A DNA stretch of 6,987 nt from an uncultured Prevotella sp. (GCA_937907705.1 CALCVP010000027.1:1-6987); one strand, 5' to 3'. Shown: positions 1-6,511, counted from the stretch's first letter. Made by a program: numbers and translations. The notes: generated by a model from the letters alone, not told the origin.

Positions 1-23
1 TGGGGAGCTGCACCCCATTTTAT
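1..23 (+). terminator. Possible weak hairpin terminator at the left edge
   Basis: A 5-bp stem, TGGGG (1-5) with CCCCA (13-17), closes a 7-base loop and is followed by TTTTAT. The stem may continue to the left of the window. It resembles a short intrinsic terminator for an upstream plus-strand gene. However, all three forward frames remain open through it, with stops at 49-51, 59-61 and 63-65, so it could equally lie inside the last codons of that gene. No upstream product can be identified from these few codons. Confidence 0.3.
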
Positions 24-82
24 CAAAAATATTACAAGTTGCGGATTTTAGGATTATATAAATAGTCATACTCAATTTAATT

Positions 83-134
83 AGGTATTAAGACAAAATT
101 CAGTAGTCTTAATACCTGTTTTATTTTTATTTTG
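83..134 (+). terminator. Strong intrinsic terminator of the gene upstream of the window
   Basis: A perfect 12-bp inverted repeat, AGGTATTAAGAC (83-94) with GTCTTAATACCT (106-117), encloses an 11-base loop. It is followed by a T-rich run (119-134) interrupted only by two A residues. The U-rich tail lies on the plus strand, so it should end transcription arriving from the left. Every forward frame has closed by position 65, which puts the hairpin 18-34 bases after any possible upstream stop codon, a normal terminator distance. The T-run leads directly into the promoter of the next gene. Confidence 0.75.
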
Positions 135-137
135 TGT

Positions 138-145
138 ACTTTTGT
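138..145 (+). promoter_or_regulatory. Bacteroidetes -7 promoter element before the GNAT gene
   Basis: TACTTTTG matches the Bacteroidetes -7 consensus TAnnTTTG exactly. No clear TTTG is present 19-21 bases upstream; the nearest segment is CCTG at 115-118. The -33 half is therefore weak. Transcription from here would begin near 150 and leave a leader of about 55 bases before the ATG at 208. The element overlaps the TTG at 142, which argues against translation starting there. Confidence 0.5.
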
Positions 146-207
146 GGATAATATGTAAAAAGCATATTGCTTATTTATGCAAAATAAATGAAAAGAAGTA
201 CATTATC

Positions 208-723
208 ATGACATTGACACCAAAGACTCATTTATCAATCCGCATGGCAACTCAAACAGACTTGCCCATTATTAAGCAGCTGATAAAAAGTGCCAAACAA
301 ATTATGCGCGACAATGGAAACACCAAGCAATGGGCTGACGGCTATCCTACAGATGATATAATCCTTTCTGATATCAATACAAAGACCTGTTTTTTAGTGA
401 TGGACAGTAATTCTCCGGTAGGTTCGTTTACTCTAAAGTCTGGACCTGACCCTACTTATGCAAGAATCTATGACGGTGCATGGAAAAACAGCTTGCCTTA
501 CTATGTTATCCATCGCATCACCAGCAAGCCTAATGCTCATGGCGTATTTTCTGCATTGCTCCGTTACAGTCTCTCTGTATGCAGCAACTTGCGTATTGAT
601 ACCTATCGCGACAATACCATTATGCAACACTTGCTTTTGCAGCATGGATTTGAATATTGTGGCATTATTTATATTGCAAATGGCGATGACCGATGGGCAT
701 ACCAATTGACTGTAAATGAATAG
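208..723 (+). CDS. GNAT family N-acetyltransferase
   Basis: A predicted cytoplasmic 171-residue acyltransferase of the GCN5-related (GNAT) fold; members move an acetyl group from acetyl-CoA to an amine. Its own substrate cannot be read from the sequence. Visible family features are the N-terminal 'SIRMATQTDLPII' strand-helix (10-22), 'QWADGYP' (41-47), 'DPTYARIYDGAW' (81-92), 'YYVIHRIT' (98-105) leading into the acetyl-CoA loop region, then 'LRIDTYRDN' (128-136) and 'LLLQHGFEYCGII' (142-154), the usual C-terminal GNAT strand with its 'GF' turn. The pyrophosphate-binding loop is not the canonical Q/RxxGxG/A but reads 'KPNAHGVFS' (107-115), a degenerate form. The ATG at 208 was preferred to an in-frame TTG at 142 because the TTG sits inside the promoter element and the added residues do not resemble GNAT sequence. 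Purine-rich AAAAGAAG lies about 10 bases before the ATG. The next gene, comEC, starts 133 bases later, so an operon is uncertain. Confidence 0.85.
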   Translation: MTLTPKTHLSIRMATQTDLPIIKQLIKSAKQIMRDNGNTKQWADGYPTDDIILSDINTKTCFLVMDSNSPVGSFTLKSGPDPTYARIYDGAWKNSLPYYVIHRITSKPNAHGVFSALLRYSLSVCSNLRIDTYRDNTIMQHLLLQHGFEYCGIIYIANGDDRWAYQLTVNE

Positions 724-798
724 CTTGTCAATATAAAAGTAATAGAAGAAAGCTTTATTTACCTTCATCAAATTTTTATATTAGCATAATTCATTTCT

Positions 799-830
799 GT
801 AAAACAAAGGGATAGCTAAAGCTGTTTTAC
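799..830. repeat. Imperfect hairpin between the GNAT and comEC genes
   Basis: GTAAAAC (799-805) pairs with GTTTTAC (824-830). Inside it AGCT (814-817) pairs with AGCT (820-823), leaving an eight-base bulge (806-813) on the left arm. It is followed by CCTCTTTCAT, which is only partly U-rich. It could be a weak terminator for the acetyltransferase, a structured leader of comEC, or a protein-binding dyad. The sequence does not decide between these. No good TAnnTTTG element was found in 724-856. Confidence 0.35.
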
Positions 831-856
831 CCTCTTTCATAAACGATTAAAACCTG

Positions 857-2392
857 ATGACACTCAGCGAGCGCCTTGAATTTTATCCTTATCTGTATGT
901 GGTAATCTTTCTTGTTATAGGTATCACGACCTCAATCTTTAGCTATGAATCAGTAGATGGAGTGTGGTGGTTGGCAGCTTCTTGTATATTGTCAATAAGC
1001 GCTTTTATAACAAAGAGATACCATTATCTCACTCAAATATTGCTGCTCTTGACTATAACCTCCATTGGAGGTGCTCTGACTTTCAGGCAACTAAAGGAAA
1101 CAAAGATAAGATTACCACAAAGAGCGTGCCTATACAAGGCCGTTGTGGCCAGTCAACCGCAAATAAAAGAGCGGGTTATAGCGTGCGATTTGCTGCTTGT
1201 CAACGCTCAAAAAGCTGTAAAGGTAAAAGCCAATATCTATAAAGACAGTTGTGCCATGACTTTACAGCCTGGTGACGGAATGTATTTCTATACTAAGCTA
1301 AAGGAACCTGCCAATTTTGGAAATGCCACTTTTGACTATCGGCGATATTTGTTGTTTCATGGCTACAAAGCCACTGCTTTTCTTTATACAGACTATTGGG
1401 GAAAAGGTAAGGTAAGTCTTGGCAGTCTCTCGGTTATAGACAGACTGAGGCTAAAAGCCTTAAAAAAGCGAAACCGCTTGTTGGCGCAATTCGATAAATG
1501 GAATTGGAACCGTCAAGAATATGCCATTATCGCTGCCATGACATTGGGCGACAAGAGCAATTTGGACAAGAACACTGCCAATCATTATTCCATAGCAGGA
1601 GCATCGCATATATTGGCTCTGTCTGGCTTGCATCTTGGCATTATATATGCTATTCTGATGCTGATAGCCGGCAGATGGCGGAACAGGGCTGTTGAATTGA
1701 CATTTGTAATACCTGCCATTTGGGTTTATGTATTTCTTACAGGCATGCCGCTGTCTGTTGTCAGGGCTGCCATTATGTTTAGTGTATATTCCTTGTTGTC
1801 TATCTTCAGCAGAGAAAAAATGCCACTTAATGCGTTGGCTTTTACAGCGTGTTGCATGCTTGTGTCAAATCCTTTAATGCTGTATGATGTGGGATTTCAA
1901 CTGTCATTCATGGCAGTTTTCTTTATAGGTTTGCTCTATCGTCCGCTGTGTGAGCTTCTGCCTAATCGCTGGCGAAGTGTCAAGCCTCTTTACAAGTTTT
2001 GGCAATTCTCGGCTGTCTCCATAGCAGCCCAAATAGGGGTGGCTCCGCTGATAGCATTTTATTTTAACCGGTTTTCTTGTTATTTTTTACTTACTAATTT
2101 GCTGGTTATACCTCTTTCTACGGCTATTGTTTATGCCACAGTTGTCATGCTGTTGTCAAGTATAGTACCTATGGTACAGACTTTTGCAGCACATATAGTT
2201 GAATACCTTGTACAGTTGCTTAACGGAAGCATAGAGTGGATCGTGCAATTGCCGGCTGCCAGCATAGACAATATCCACATAAATATAAAAACGGTGTGTG
2301 CTGTCTATGCTGTTATAGGATGCTTCTGCATATTGGGACATTTCTTGTTGAAGGCGATAAGGCTATATAGAACCATAAAAATAGTTGAGTAA
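857..2392 (+). CDS. comEC: ComEC/Rec2 family competence channel protein, without the MBL domain
   Basis: An inner-membrane protein of the family that forms the channel carrying single-stranded DNA into the cytoplasm in transformable bacteria. An N-terminal membrane pair (about 12-75) is followed by a soluble DUF4131/OB-like part (about 85-185). The Competence core (about 215-480) then shows the family signatures: 'MTLGDKSNLD' (228-237), 'GASHILALSGLHLGIIY' (248-264), 'MPLSVVRAAIM' (297-307), 'NPLMLYDVGFQLSFMAV' (338-354), 'AQIGVAPLIAFYFNRFS' (391-407) and 'NLLVIPLSTAIV' (414-425). The protein ends at residue 511 with one last membrane segment and a basic tail. The C-terminal metallo-beta-lactamase-like domain of longer homologues, such as the roughly 780-residue Bacillus ComEC, is absent. 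The stop is clean, and no MBL-like HxHxDH motif is apparent in the 100 bases before truA. The ATG at 857 is the first start after an in-frame stop at 848-850, and there is no Shine-Dalgarno sequence. Whether this organism is naturally transformable cannot be told from one gene. Confidence 0.92.
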   Translation: MTLSERLEFYPYLYVVIFLVIGITTSIFSYESVDGVWWLAASCILSISAFITKRYHYLTQILLLLTITSIGGALTFRQLKETKIRLPQRACLYKAVVASQPQIKERVIACDLLLVNAQKAVKVKANIYKDSCAMTLQPGDGMYFYTKLKEPANFGNATFDYRRYLLFHGYKATAFLYTDYWGKGKVSLGSLSVIDRLRLKALKKRNRLLAQFDKWNWNRQEYAIIAAMTLGDKSNLDKNTANHYSIAGASHILALSGLHLGIIYAILMLIAGRWRNRAVELTFVIPAIWVYVFLTGMPLSVVRAAIMFSVYSLLSIFSREKMPLNALAFTACCMLVSNPLMLYDVGFQLSFMAVFFIGLLYRPLCELLPNRWRSVKPLYKFWQFSAVSIAAQIGVAPLIAFYFNRFSCYFLLTNLLVIPLSTAIVYATVVMLLSSIVPMVQTFAAHIVEYLVQLLNGSIEWIVQLPAASIDNIHINIKTVCAVYAVIGCFCILGHFLLKAIRLYRTIKIVE

Positions 2393-2436
2393 GCTGTCTG
2401 TGTTTTTCTACAAAGTATAAATCAAATACAATTAAT

Positions 2437-2467
2437 TTTGAGTACCTACTTATTTTATGTAATTTTG
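2437..2467 (+). promoter_or_regulatory. Complete Bacteroidetes-type promoter for truA
   Basis: TTTG (2437-2440) and TAATTTTG (2460-2467) match the -33 and -7 consensus elements of the Bacteroidetes primary sigma factor, separated by 19 bases, which is within the preferred 19-21. Transcription should start near 2474, about 20 bases before the truA ATG. A second TAATTTTG at 2433-2440 overlaps the -33 box but has no TTTG partner upstream. The promoter lies after the comEC stop, so truA can be transcribed on its own. Confidence 0.75.
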
Positions 2468-2493
2468 CATTCAAATTAAAACAATGTATATAG

Positions 2494-3234
2494 ATGCAAA
2501 GATATTTTGTTTACATCAAGTATGATGGTACGGCGTATCATGGATGGCAAGTGCAGCCTAACGCCAATTCGGTGCAAGCAGAATTGCAGAAGGCACTCTC
2601 TACTGTATTGCGGCAAGAGATTGCTGTTACAGGAGCAGGCCGCACAGATACGGGTGTACACGCCCGAATGATGGTAGCTCATTTTGACACAGATATGGAT
2701 ATAGACTGTAAGCAATTGGTGTATAGGCTGAACAGAATATTGCCTCGCGATATCTCTGCTGACAGGATGCTGCCTGTAAGCAGCGATATGCACGCTCGTT
2801 TCAGTGCCTTGTCAAGAACATATCATTACTATATACACACCCATAAGGACCCTTTTATGCGTGCTTATTCCTGTCAAATGCATTACGACCTTGACTACGG
2901 TTTGATGAACAAGGCTGCTGCATTGTTGCTAAGAAACAGCGATTTTGCATCTTTCTGCAAGAGCAACTCAGATGCCAAAACCACAATTTGCAAGGTAACA
3001 GAAGCGCGTTGGATAAAAGATGGAGAATATCAATGGCACTTTGTTATCACTGCCGACCGCTTTCTTAGAAATATGGTAAGAGCTGTTGTAGGAACGCTTG
3101 TAGAAGTAGGACGTGGAAGACTTAGCTTGCACGATTTTCAGCAAGTGGTAGAAGGACACAATCGTTCCGCTGCCGGTGAGAGCATGCCTGGTAATGCTCT
3201 TTTTTTGGAAAATATAGAATACAAAATAGACTAA
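2494..3234 (+). CDS. truA: tRNA pseudouridine(38-40) synthase TruA
   Basis: A cytoplasmic enzyme that isomerises uridine to pseudouridine at positions 38-40 of the tRNA anticodon stem-loop. The 246-residue length is usual for the family. The N-terminal strand 'YIKYDGTAYHGWQ' (7-19) opens the fold. 'GAGRTDTGVHA' (47-57) carries the catalytic aspartate, Asp52, equivalent to Asp60 of the E. coli enzyme. 'ARFSALSRTYHYYI' (101-114) supplies the conserved active-site tyrosine, Tyr110. 'RFLRNMVRAVVGTLVEVGRG' (189-208) and the C-terminal 'MPGNALFLENIEY' (231-243) complete the family pattern. The start is fixed by a TAG immediately upstream in frame (2491-2493). Another ATG at 2484 is out of frame. 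The gene has its own promoter and a downstream hairpin, so it appears to be a single transcription unit. All key residues are present and nothing suggests loss of function. Confidence 0.97.
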   Translation: MQRYFVYIKYDGTAYHGWQVQPNANSVQAELQKALSTVLRQEIAVTGAGRTDTGVHARMMVAHFDTDMDIDCKQLVYRLNRILPRDISADRMLPVSSDMHARFSALSRTYHYYIHTHKDPFMRAYSCQMHYDLDYGLMNKAAALLLRNSDFASFCKSNSDAKTTICKVTEARWIKDGEYQWHFVITADRFLRNMVRAVVGTLVEVGRGRLSLHDFQQVVEGHNRSAAGESMPGNALFLENIEYKID

Positions 3235-3257
3235 GGCTGTTATTTTCTATGGCTCAT

Positions 3258-3282
3258 CAACAGCTTCTAAAAGCTGTTGTTT
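3258..3282 (+). terminator. Hairpin terminator downstream of truA
   Basis: CAACAGCTT (3258-3266) and AAGCTGTTG (3271-3279) form a perfect 9-bp stem with a four-base CTAA loop, followed by a short TTT. It begins 24 bases after the truA stop, which fits an intrinsic terminator, though the U-tract is brief. A GCTGTT at 3236-3241 could pair instead with AACAGC at 3259-3264, but the 9-bp local hairpin should be much more stable. Confidence 0.6.
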
Positions 3283-3300
3283 AAGTAAAGAGACATGCTT

Positions 3301-3394
3301 TCGCTGCAAGAGCAGTGCAATTAGCTTGCAAAAACAGTGCAATCGGCTTGCAAAAACAATGCAATCGGCTTGCAAAAACAATGCAATCGGCTTG
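3301..3394. repeat. 22-bp tandem repeat array with an internal dyad
   Basis: Head-to-tail 22-bp units lie at 3317-3338, 3339-3360 and 3361-3382, followed by a 12-base partial unit at 3383-3394. A degenerate, shortened unit (3301-3316) leads in on the left. Units two and three are identical. Unit one differs at three positions (TA for CG near its centre and G for A near its end). Each full unit and the base on either side contain the dyad TGCAA-N5-TTGCA, centred at 3323, 3345 and 3367; the last partial unit keeps only half of it. The 22-bp period is not a multiple of three and the array lies between genes, so it is not coding. It sits after the truA terminator and 63 bases before the EamA transporter start. 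Confidence 0.9.
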
Positions 3395-3457
3395 TGTAAC
3401 GATAGCAGATAACAAAAGTTTGAGATAAACTTATCAATACAATTCAATTATATTTTT

Positions 3458-4375
3458 ATGTGGTTAGTATTAGCTTTTTTATCGGCAACACTGTTGGGTT
3501 TTTACGATTCTTTCAAGAAGAAATCTCTTAATGGTAATGCTGTTATTCCTGTATTGTTTCTCAATACACTGTTTTCATCACTTATTTTCTTGCCGTTTAT
3601 CATACTTTCGGCTAACAGCAGTGTGCTTGATGGCACCATCTTTCATGTTGGAACAGGCGGATGGGAAGCACATAAGTACATCTTGCTTAAAAGCATCATA
3701 GTATTGTCATCATGGGTGTTCGGCTATTTTGGCATGAAGCATCTTCCGCTTACTATTGTAGGACCTATTAACGCTACACGTCCAGTTATGGTACTGGTGG
3801 GTGCTTTGCTGGTGTTTGGCGAGCGTCTCAATGTATACCAATGGATAGGTGTGGCCTTGGCAGTAGCCTCTTTCTTTATGCTTAGCCGCAGTGGCAAGAA
3901 AGAAGGCATTGATTTTAAGCACGACAAATGGATTTATTTCATTGTATTGGCAGCAGTGTTGGGTGCCGTGAGCGGTCTATACGACAAGTACTTGATGGCG
4001 CCACGCTCTCATGGCGGGGTAGGGCTCGACACGATGATGGTGCAAAGTTGGTACAATATTTACCAGTGTTTTATGATGCTGATTATGCTCATGGTGCTGT
4101 GGTGGCCAAAGAGGAAGCATACCACTCCATTCCGGTGGGACTGGTGTATTATTTTTATCAGCGTATTTCTTAGTGCAGCCGACTTTGTTTACTTCTATGC
4201 CCTTAGTTTTCCTGATGCCATGATCAGCATTGTCAGCATGGTGCGTAGAGGCAGTGTAGTTGTATCATTCCTGTTTGGAGCATGGCTTTTCCATGAAAAG
4301 AACCTTAAAAGTAAGGTTGTTGATTTGCTGTTGGTTTTGCTCGGAATGGTATTCTTGTACATAGGCAGTCATTGA
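3458..4375 (+). CDS. EamA/DMT family transporter
   Basis: A predicted inner-membrane transporter of the drug/metabolite transporter superfamily, 305 residues with about ten hydrophobic segments (roughly 2-16, 28-51, 74-93, 98-120, 126-143, 157-176, 196-216, 228-248, 252-277, 284-303). It shows the tandem EamA layout. The first half ends with 'ATRPVMVLVGALLVFGERLN' (106-125) and a following 'QWIGVALAVASFFML'; the second half repeats this as 'VRRGSVVVSFLFGAWLFHEK' (262-281) and 'VVDLLLVLLGMVFLYIG'. Glu122 and Glu280 are the conserved glutamates of each half. Substrates in this family range from amino acids and nucleotide metabolites to drugs, and nothing visible here assigns one. The ATG at 3458 opens directly on the first membrane segment. 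It has no Shine-Dalgarno sequence and no convincing -33/-7 pair upstream; TTTG at 3419-3422 lacks a partner at the right distance. A hairpin follows 22 bases after the stop. Confidence 0.9.
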   Translation: MWLVLAFLSATLLGFYDSFKKKSLNGNAVIPVLFLNTLFSSLIFLPFIILSANSSVLDGTIFHVGTGGWEAHKYILLKSIIVLSSWVFGYFGMKHLPLTIVGPINATRPVMVLVGALLVFGERLNVYQWIGVALAVASFFMLSRSGKKEGIDFKHDKWIYFIVLAAVLGAVSGLYDKYLMAPRSHGGVGLDTMMVQSWYNIYQCFMMLIMLMVLWWPKRKHTTPFRWDWCIIFISVFLSAADFVYFYALSFPDAMISIVSMVRRGSVVVSFLFGAWLFHEKNLKSKVVDLLLVLLGMVFLYIGSH

Positions 4376-4397
4376 GTAACACCTGCTTGGCAAGCTG

Positions 4398-4450
4398 CAT
4401 CCCCAATCATTTGCATGTCTATTATGGCGATGATTGGGGATGTTTGTATT
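4398..4450 (+). terminator. Terminator hairpin between convergent genes
   Basis: CATCCCCAATCAT (4398-4410) and ATGATTGGGGATG (4430-4442) form a perfect 13-bp stem with a 19-base loop, followed on the plus strand by TTTGTATT. It lies between the convergent ends of the EamA transporter gene (4375) and the permease gene (4493). The tail is U-rich only on the plus strand, so it mainly serves the transporter gene. The stem could also stall transcripts from the other side. Confidence 0.7.
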
Positions 4451-4479
4451 GTTGCGGTGAACGAGTGCATCTCATGATG

Positions 4480-4497
4480 GGTAAGCATTTACTTACC
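4480..4497 (-). other. Small hairpin overlapping the permease stop codon
   Basis: GGTAAG (4480-4485) and CTTACC (4492-4497) form a 6-bp stem over a six-base loop. It spans the stop codon of the minus-strand permease. There is no U-tract after it on the minus strand, so it is a poor terminator by itself. It may only help shape the 3' end of the message together with the larger hairpin at 4398-4442. Confidence 0.25.
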
Positions 4498-6328
4498 ACA
4501 ACCAAGGTAACACAACAATCATGACTAAGCCCATGATAATCTGGAGAGGAAAGCCAAACTTCATATAGTCCATGAAACGGTATCCTCCTGCTTGCATGAC
4601 AAGCGCATTGGGAGGCGTAGAAAAGGGGGATGCAAAGCACATGCTTGATGAAACAGCTACGGCAAAGAGAAATGGATAAGGACTACACCCTAATTGTAAG
4701 GCTGACGACAGGGCTATGGGCGACATCAATACCGCCGTGGCTGTATTGCTAATAAACATGGTTAATAAAGACGTGGTAAAATAAATGCCTGCTAACAGTG
4801 CAGTAGGCCCCATAGAGCCCAAAAGATTTACCAAAAAATGAGAGACTAACTGCGATGCACCCGTTTTTTCCAATGCGACAGACATAGGAAGCATGGCTGC
4901 TACAAGTATTACGCTTTCCCAATTAATGGTTTTATAGGCAGCTTCTACATTTTTGAAACAGCCGCCAATCACCATGAGTACACCTGCTAATATCACGGCA
5001 GTAACGGGTGCTACTGGAATAAAGTTGAAAACCATCAATGCCACCATTAGTGCCAATACGATGGCTGCATAAGGAGCCTTATAATCGCGCACTACCTGTT
5101 CTGCTTGATGCTGTGGATGCCCCATCACAACCCAATCTTCTTCTTCAGCCTCCAAACGGGCAATGTTTTTCCAGGTTCCTTGCACCAAAAGCATATCGCC
5201 GCTATGAAACTTTTCTTCAGACAATTGCTCAACAAGTGTTACTCCGTTGCGTCGAATACCTAATACATTTACGTTGAATTTTTCTCGGAACCCCGATTGT
5301 CTAATTTCGCGGTTCACCAATCGAGAATGGGGCAGAAGTACCAATTCTGCTATGCCTATGTCATAGAAGTCAAGCTTGGCTGTATATTCTTTGTCATTGA
5401 GTAGAGTTAACGCATAATCAGAAACAAAGTGATGTATATCAGCTTTGTTTCCTGAAAGATATAATATTTCATCTGCTTGCAACTGTGTGTGTGATTCAGG
5501 CATGCGCTGATTTACTTGCTGCATAAAGCGTACATGGGTGTTCGTTTGGTGTCGCACTTCTATTGCGACAAGCTGATACCGATTGCGCAAATCAAGTTCG
5601 GCAAGGGTCAGACCTACAATAGGGCTTGAGGAAGGTATACTGCAACGGTATATATGGTGAGCCAAATGATAGGTATCGGTTAGCTCTTCAAGTGTTTTTC
5701 CTGCAAAAGATTCATTATTCTTGGACTTGTAATCCAGCAACCACTTGCTCATCGGAAACATAAAGGCTATGCCAACAGCTAAACAGATGAGGCCTATTGG
5801 GGTAAACGAGAAGAAGTTTAAAGGAGTATAGCCATTTTCTACAAGCACCTCTTGAATGACAAGATTAGGTGGTGTACCTATCAAAGTGAGCATACCTCCC
5901 ATGCTGCTGGCAAAAGCCAAAGGCATAAGCAAGCGGGAAACATTCATTTTTGATTGTGATGCCATGCTCACAACAATGGGCAACATCAACGCTACCGTAC
6001 CTGTGTTGCTTACAAAAGCACCGATAACGGCAGTGGTCAGCATTACCAACAGAAACAAAACGGTTTCACTGCCGTGCGCAAAGAGCATTACATGTTGACT
6101 CGCTTTGCGTGCCAATCCCGTGCGCAGCACCGCTCCGCCTACGACAAACAAGCCTACCATCATAATGACTACAGGATTGGAGAAACCTGCAAGAGCTTCT
6201 TCTGTAGTTAATACACCCGACAACAGAAGGGCAAGCAATGCACAAAGAGCAATAATATCGGAACGTATCTTTCCAATGGCAAACATAAGGGATGCCACCA
6301 GGAGAACAATAAGTGTGGTAATCATCAT
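4493..6328 (-). CDS. SLC13/DASS family permease with central RCK_C (TrkA-C) domains
   Basis: A predicted inner-membrane anion transporter of the divalent anion:Na+ symporter type, 611 residues, about the size of E. coli YfbS. Two membrane halves (about 1-200 and 418-611) flank a soluble insert. Each half has the family hairpin motif: 'SNTGTVALMLP' with Ser-Asn-Thr at 107-109 and 'GTPPN' at 151-155, then 'SNTATAVLMSP' with Ser-Asn-Thr at 527-529 and 'STPPN' at 570-574. In the solved family member VcINDY these SNT motifs bind sodium and the carboxylate substrate. The insert carries two RCK_C-like units, about 230-305 ('GLTLAELDLRNRYQLVAIEV', 'ADEILYLSG') and 325-395 ('SRLVNREIRQSGFREKFNV', 'SGDMLLVQG'), probable ligand-sensing regulatory domains. 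Candidate substrates are sulfate or di/tricarboxylates; the sequence does not choose. An in-frame stop two codons upstream (6332-6334) limits the start to one of two adjacent ATGs. The gene is convergent with the EamA transporter gene and divergent from the carbonic anhydrase. Confidence 0.93.
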   Translation of the reverse strand: MMITTLIVLLVASLMFAIGKIRSDIIALCALLALLLSGVLTTEEALAGFSNPVVIMMVGLFVVGGAVLRTGLARKASQHVMLFAHGSETVLFLLVMLTTAVIGAFVSNTGTVALMLPIVVSMASQSKMNVSRLLMPLAFASSMGGMLTLIGTPPNLVIQEVLVENGYTPLNFFSFTPIGLICLAVGIAFMFPMSKWLLDYKSKNNESFAGKTLEELTDTYHLAHHIYRCSIPSSSPIVGLTLAELDLRNRYQLVAIEVRHQTNTHVRFMQQVNQRMPESHTQLQADEILYLSGNKADIHHFVSDYALTLLNDKEYTAKLDFYDIGIAELVLLPHSRLVNREIRQSGFREKFNVNVLGIRRNGVTLVEQLSEEKFHSGDMLLVQGTWKNIARLEAEEEDWVVMGHPQHQAEQVVRDYKAPYAAIVLALMVALMVFNFIPVAPVTAVILAGVLMVIGGCFKNVEAAYKTINWESVILVAAMLPMSVALEKTGASQLVSHFLVNLLGSMGPTALLAGIYFTTSLLTMFISNTATAVLMSPIALSSALQLGCSPYPFLFAVAVSSSMCFASPFSTPPNALVMQAGGYRFMDYMKFGFPLQIIMGLVMIVVLPWLW

Positions 6329-6355
6329 AACTTATAAAAGATGGGTTCGGTAGTG

Positions 6356-6363
6356 CAAATATA
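6356..6363 (-). promoter_or_regulatory. -7 promoter element for the permease gene
   Basis: Read on the minus strand this is TATATTTG, an exact match to the Bacteroidetes -7 consensus TAnnTTTG. No TTTG is seen 19-21 bases further upstream, so the -33 half is weak. Transcription would start near 6349, leaving about 20 bases before the ATG, similar to the short leader predicted for truA. It lies in the AT-rich divergent region shared with the carbonic anhydrase gene. Confidence 0.5.
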
Positions 6364-6458
6364 TATATAAATAATTGTTTTTGGGCATATTATTGTTCAT
6401 TTCAGTAAAAATACATACCTTAGCAGTGTTAATATTTGCTTGCAATAATAGATGAGAC

Positions 6459-6482
6459 ATGCACTCTATGCATTAAAATGCA
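6459..6482. repeat. ATGCA repeats upstream of the carbonic anhydrase
   Basis: ATGCA occurs at 6459-6463, 6468-6472 and 6478-6482, spaced 9 and 10 bases apart, roughly one helical turn. The last two also form the dyad TGCAT-TAAA-ATGCA (6469-6482). The cluster lies 30-53 bases before the carbonic anhydrase start and could be a binding site for a regulator or chance in AT-rich DNA. No clear promoter for the carbonic anhydrase was recognised in 6364-6511; AATATTTG at 6431-6438 is the nearest to the -7 consensus. Confidence 0.3.
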
Positions 6483-6511
6483 AGTATTTTCTTACTTAAA
6501 TAAATATTCTA

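Noticed and set aside
142..207. Upstream extension of the acetyltransferase from a TTG codon
   Set aside because: The TTG lies inside an exact -7 promoter element and the extra residues have no GNAT character; the ATG at 208 is better supported.
433..771. Minus-strand open frame antisense to the acetyltransferase
   Set aside because: No recognisable family, no promoter, and the opposite strand has a clear GNAT protein.
3301..3394. Possible CRISPR array
   Set aside because: The units are directly adjacent with no unique spacers, are only 22 bp, and no cas gene is present.
3247..3447. Minus-strand open frame of 66 codons over the tandem repeat
   Set aside because: Its repetitive, Cys/Leu-rich translation simply reflects the 22-bp repeat, whose period is not a multiple of three, and there is no start context or family resemblance.
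3419..3456. Promoter of TTTG (3419-3422) with TATATTTT (3449-3456) for the EamA gene
   Set aside because: The spacer is 26 bases rather than 19-21, the last -7 base does not match, and the element would touch the start codon.
4422..4640. Small minus-strand frame at the 3' end of the permease
   Set aside because: It overlaps the permease coding region out of frame and includes the terminator hairpin, with no independent support.
6359..6370. Alternating AT run as a simple-sequence phase-variation tract
   Set aside because: Only about five TA units, partly explained by the -7 promoter element; too short to argue for slippage-based switching.
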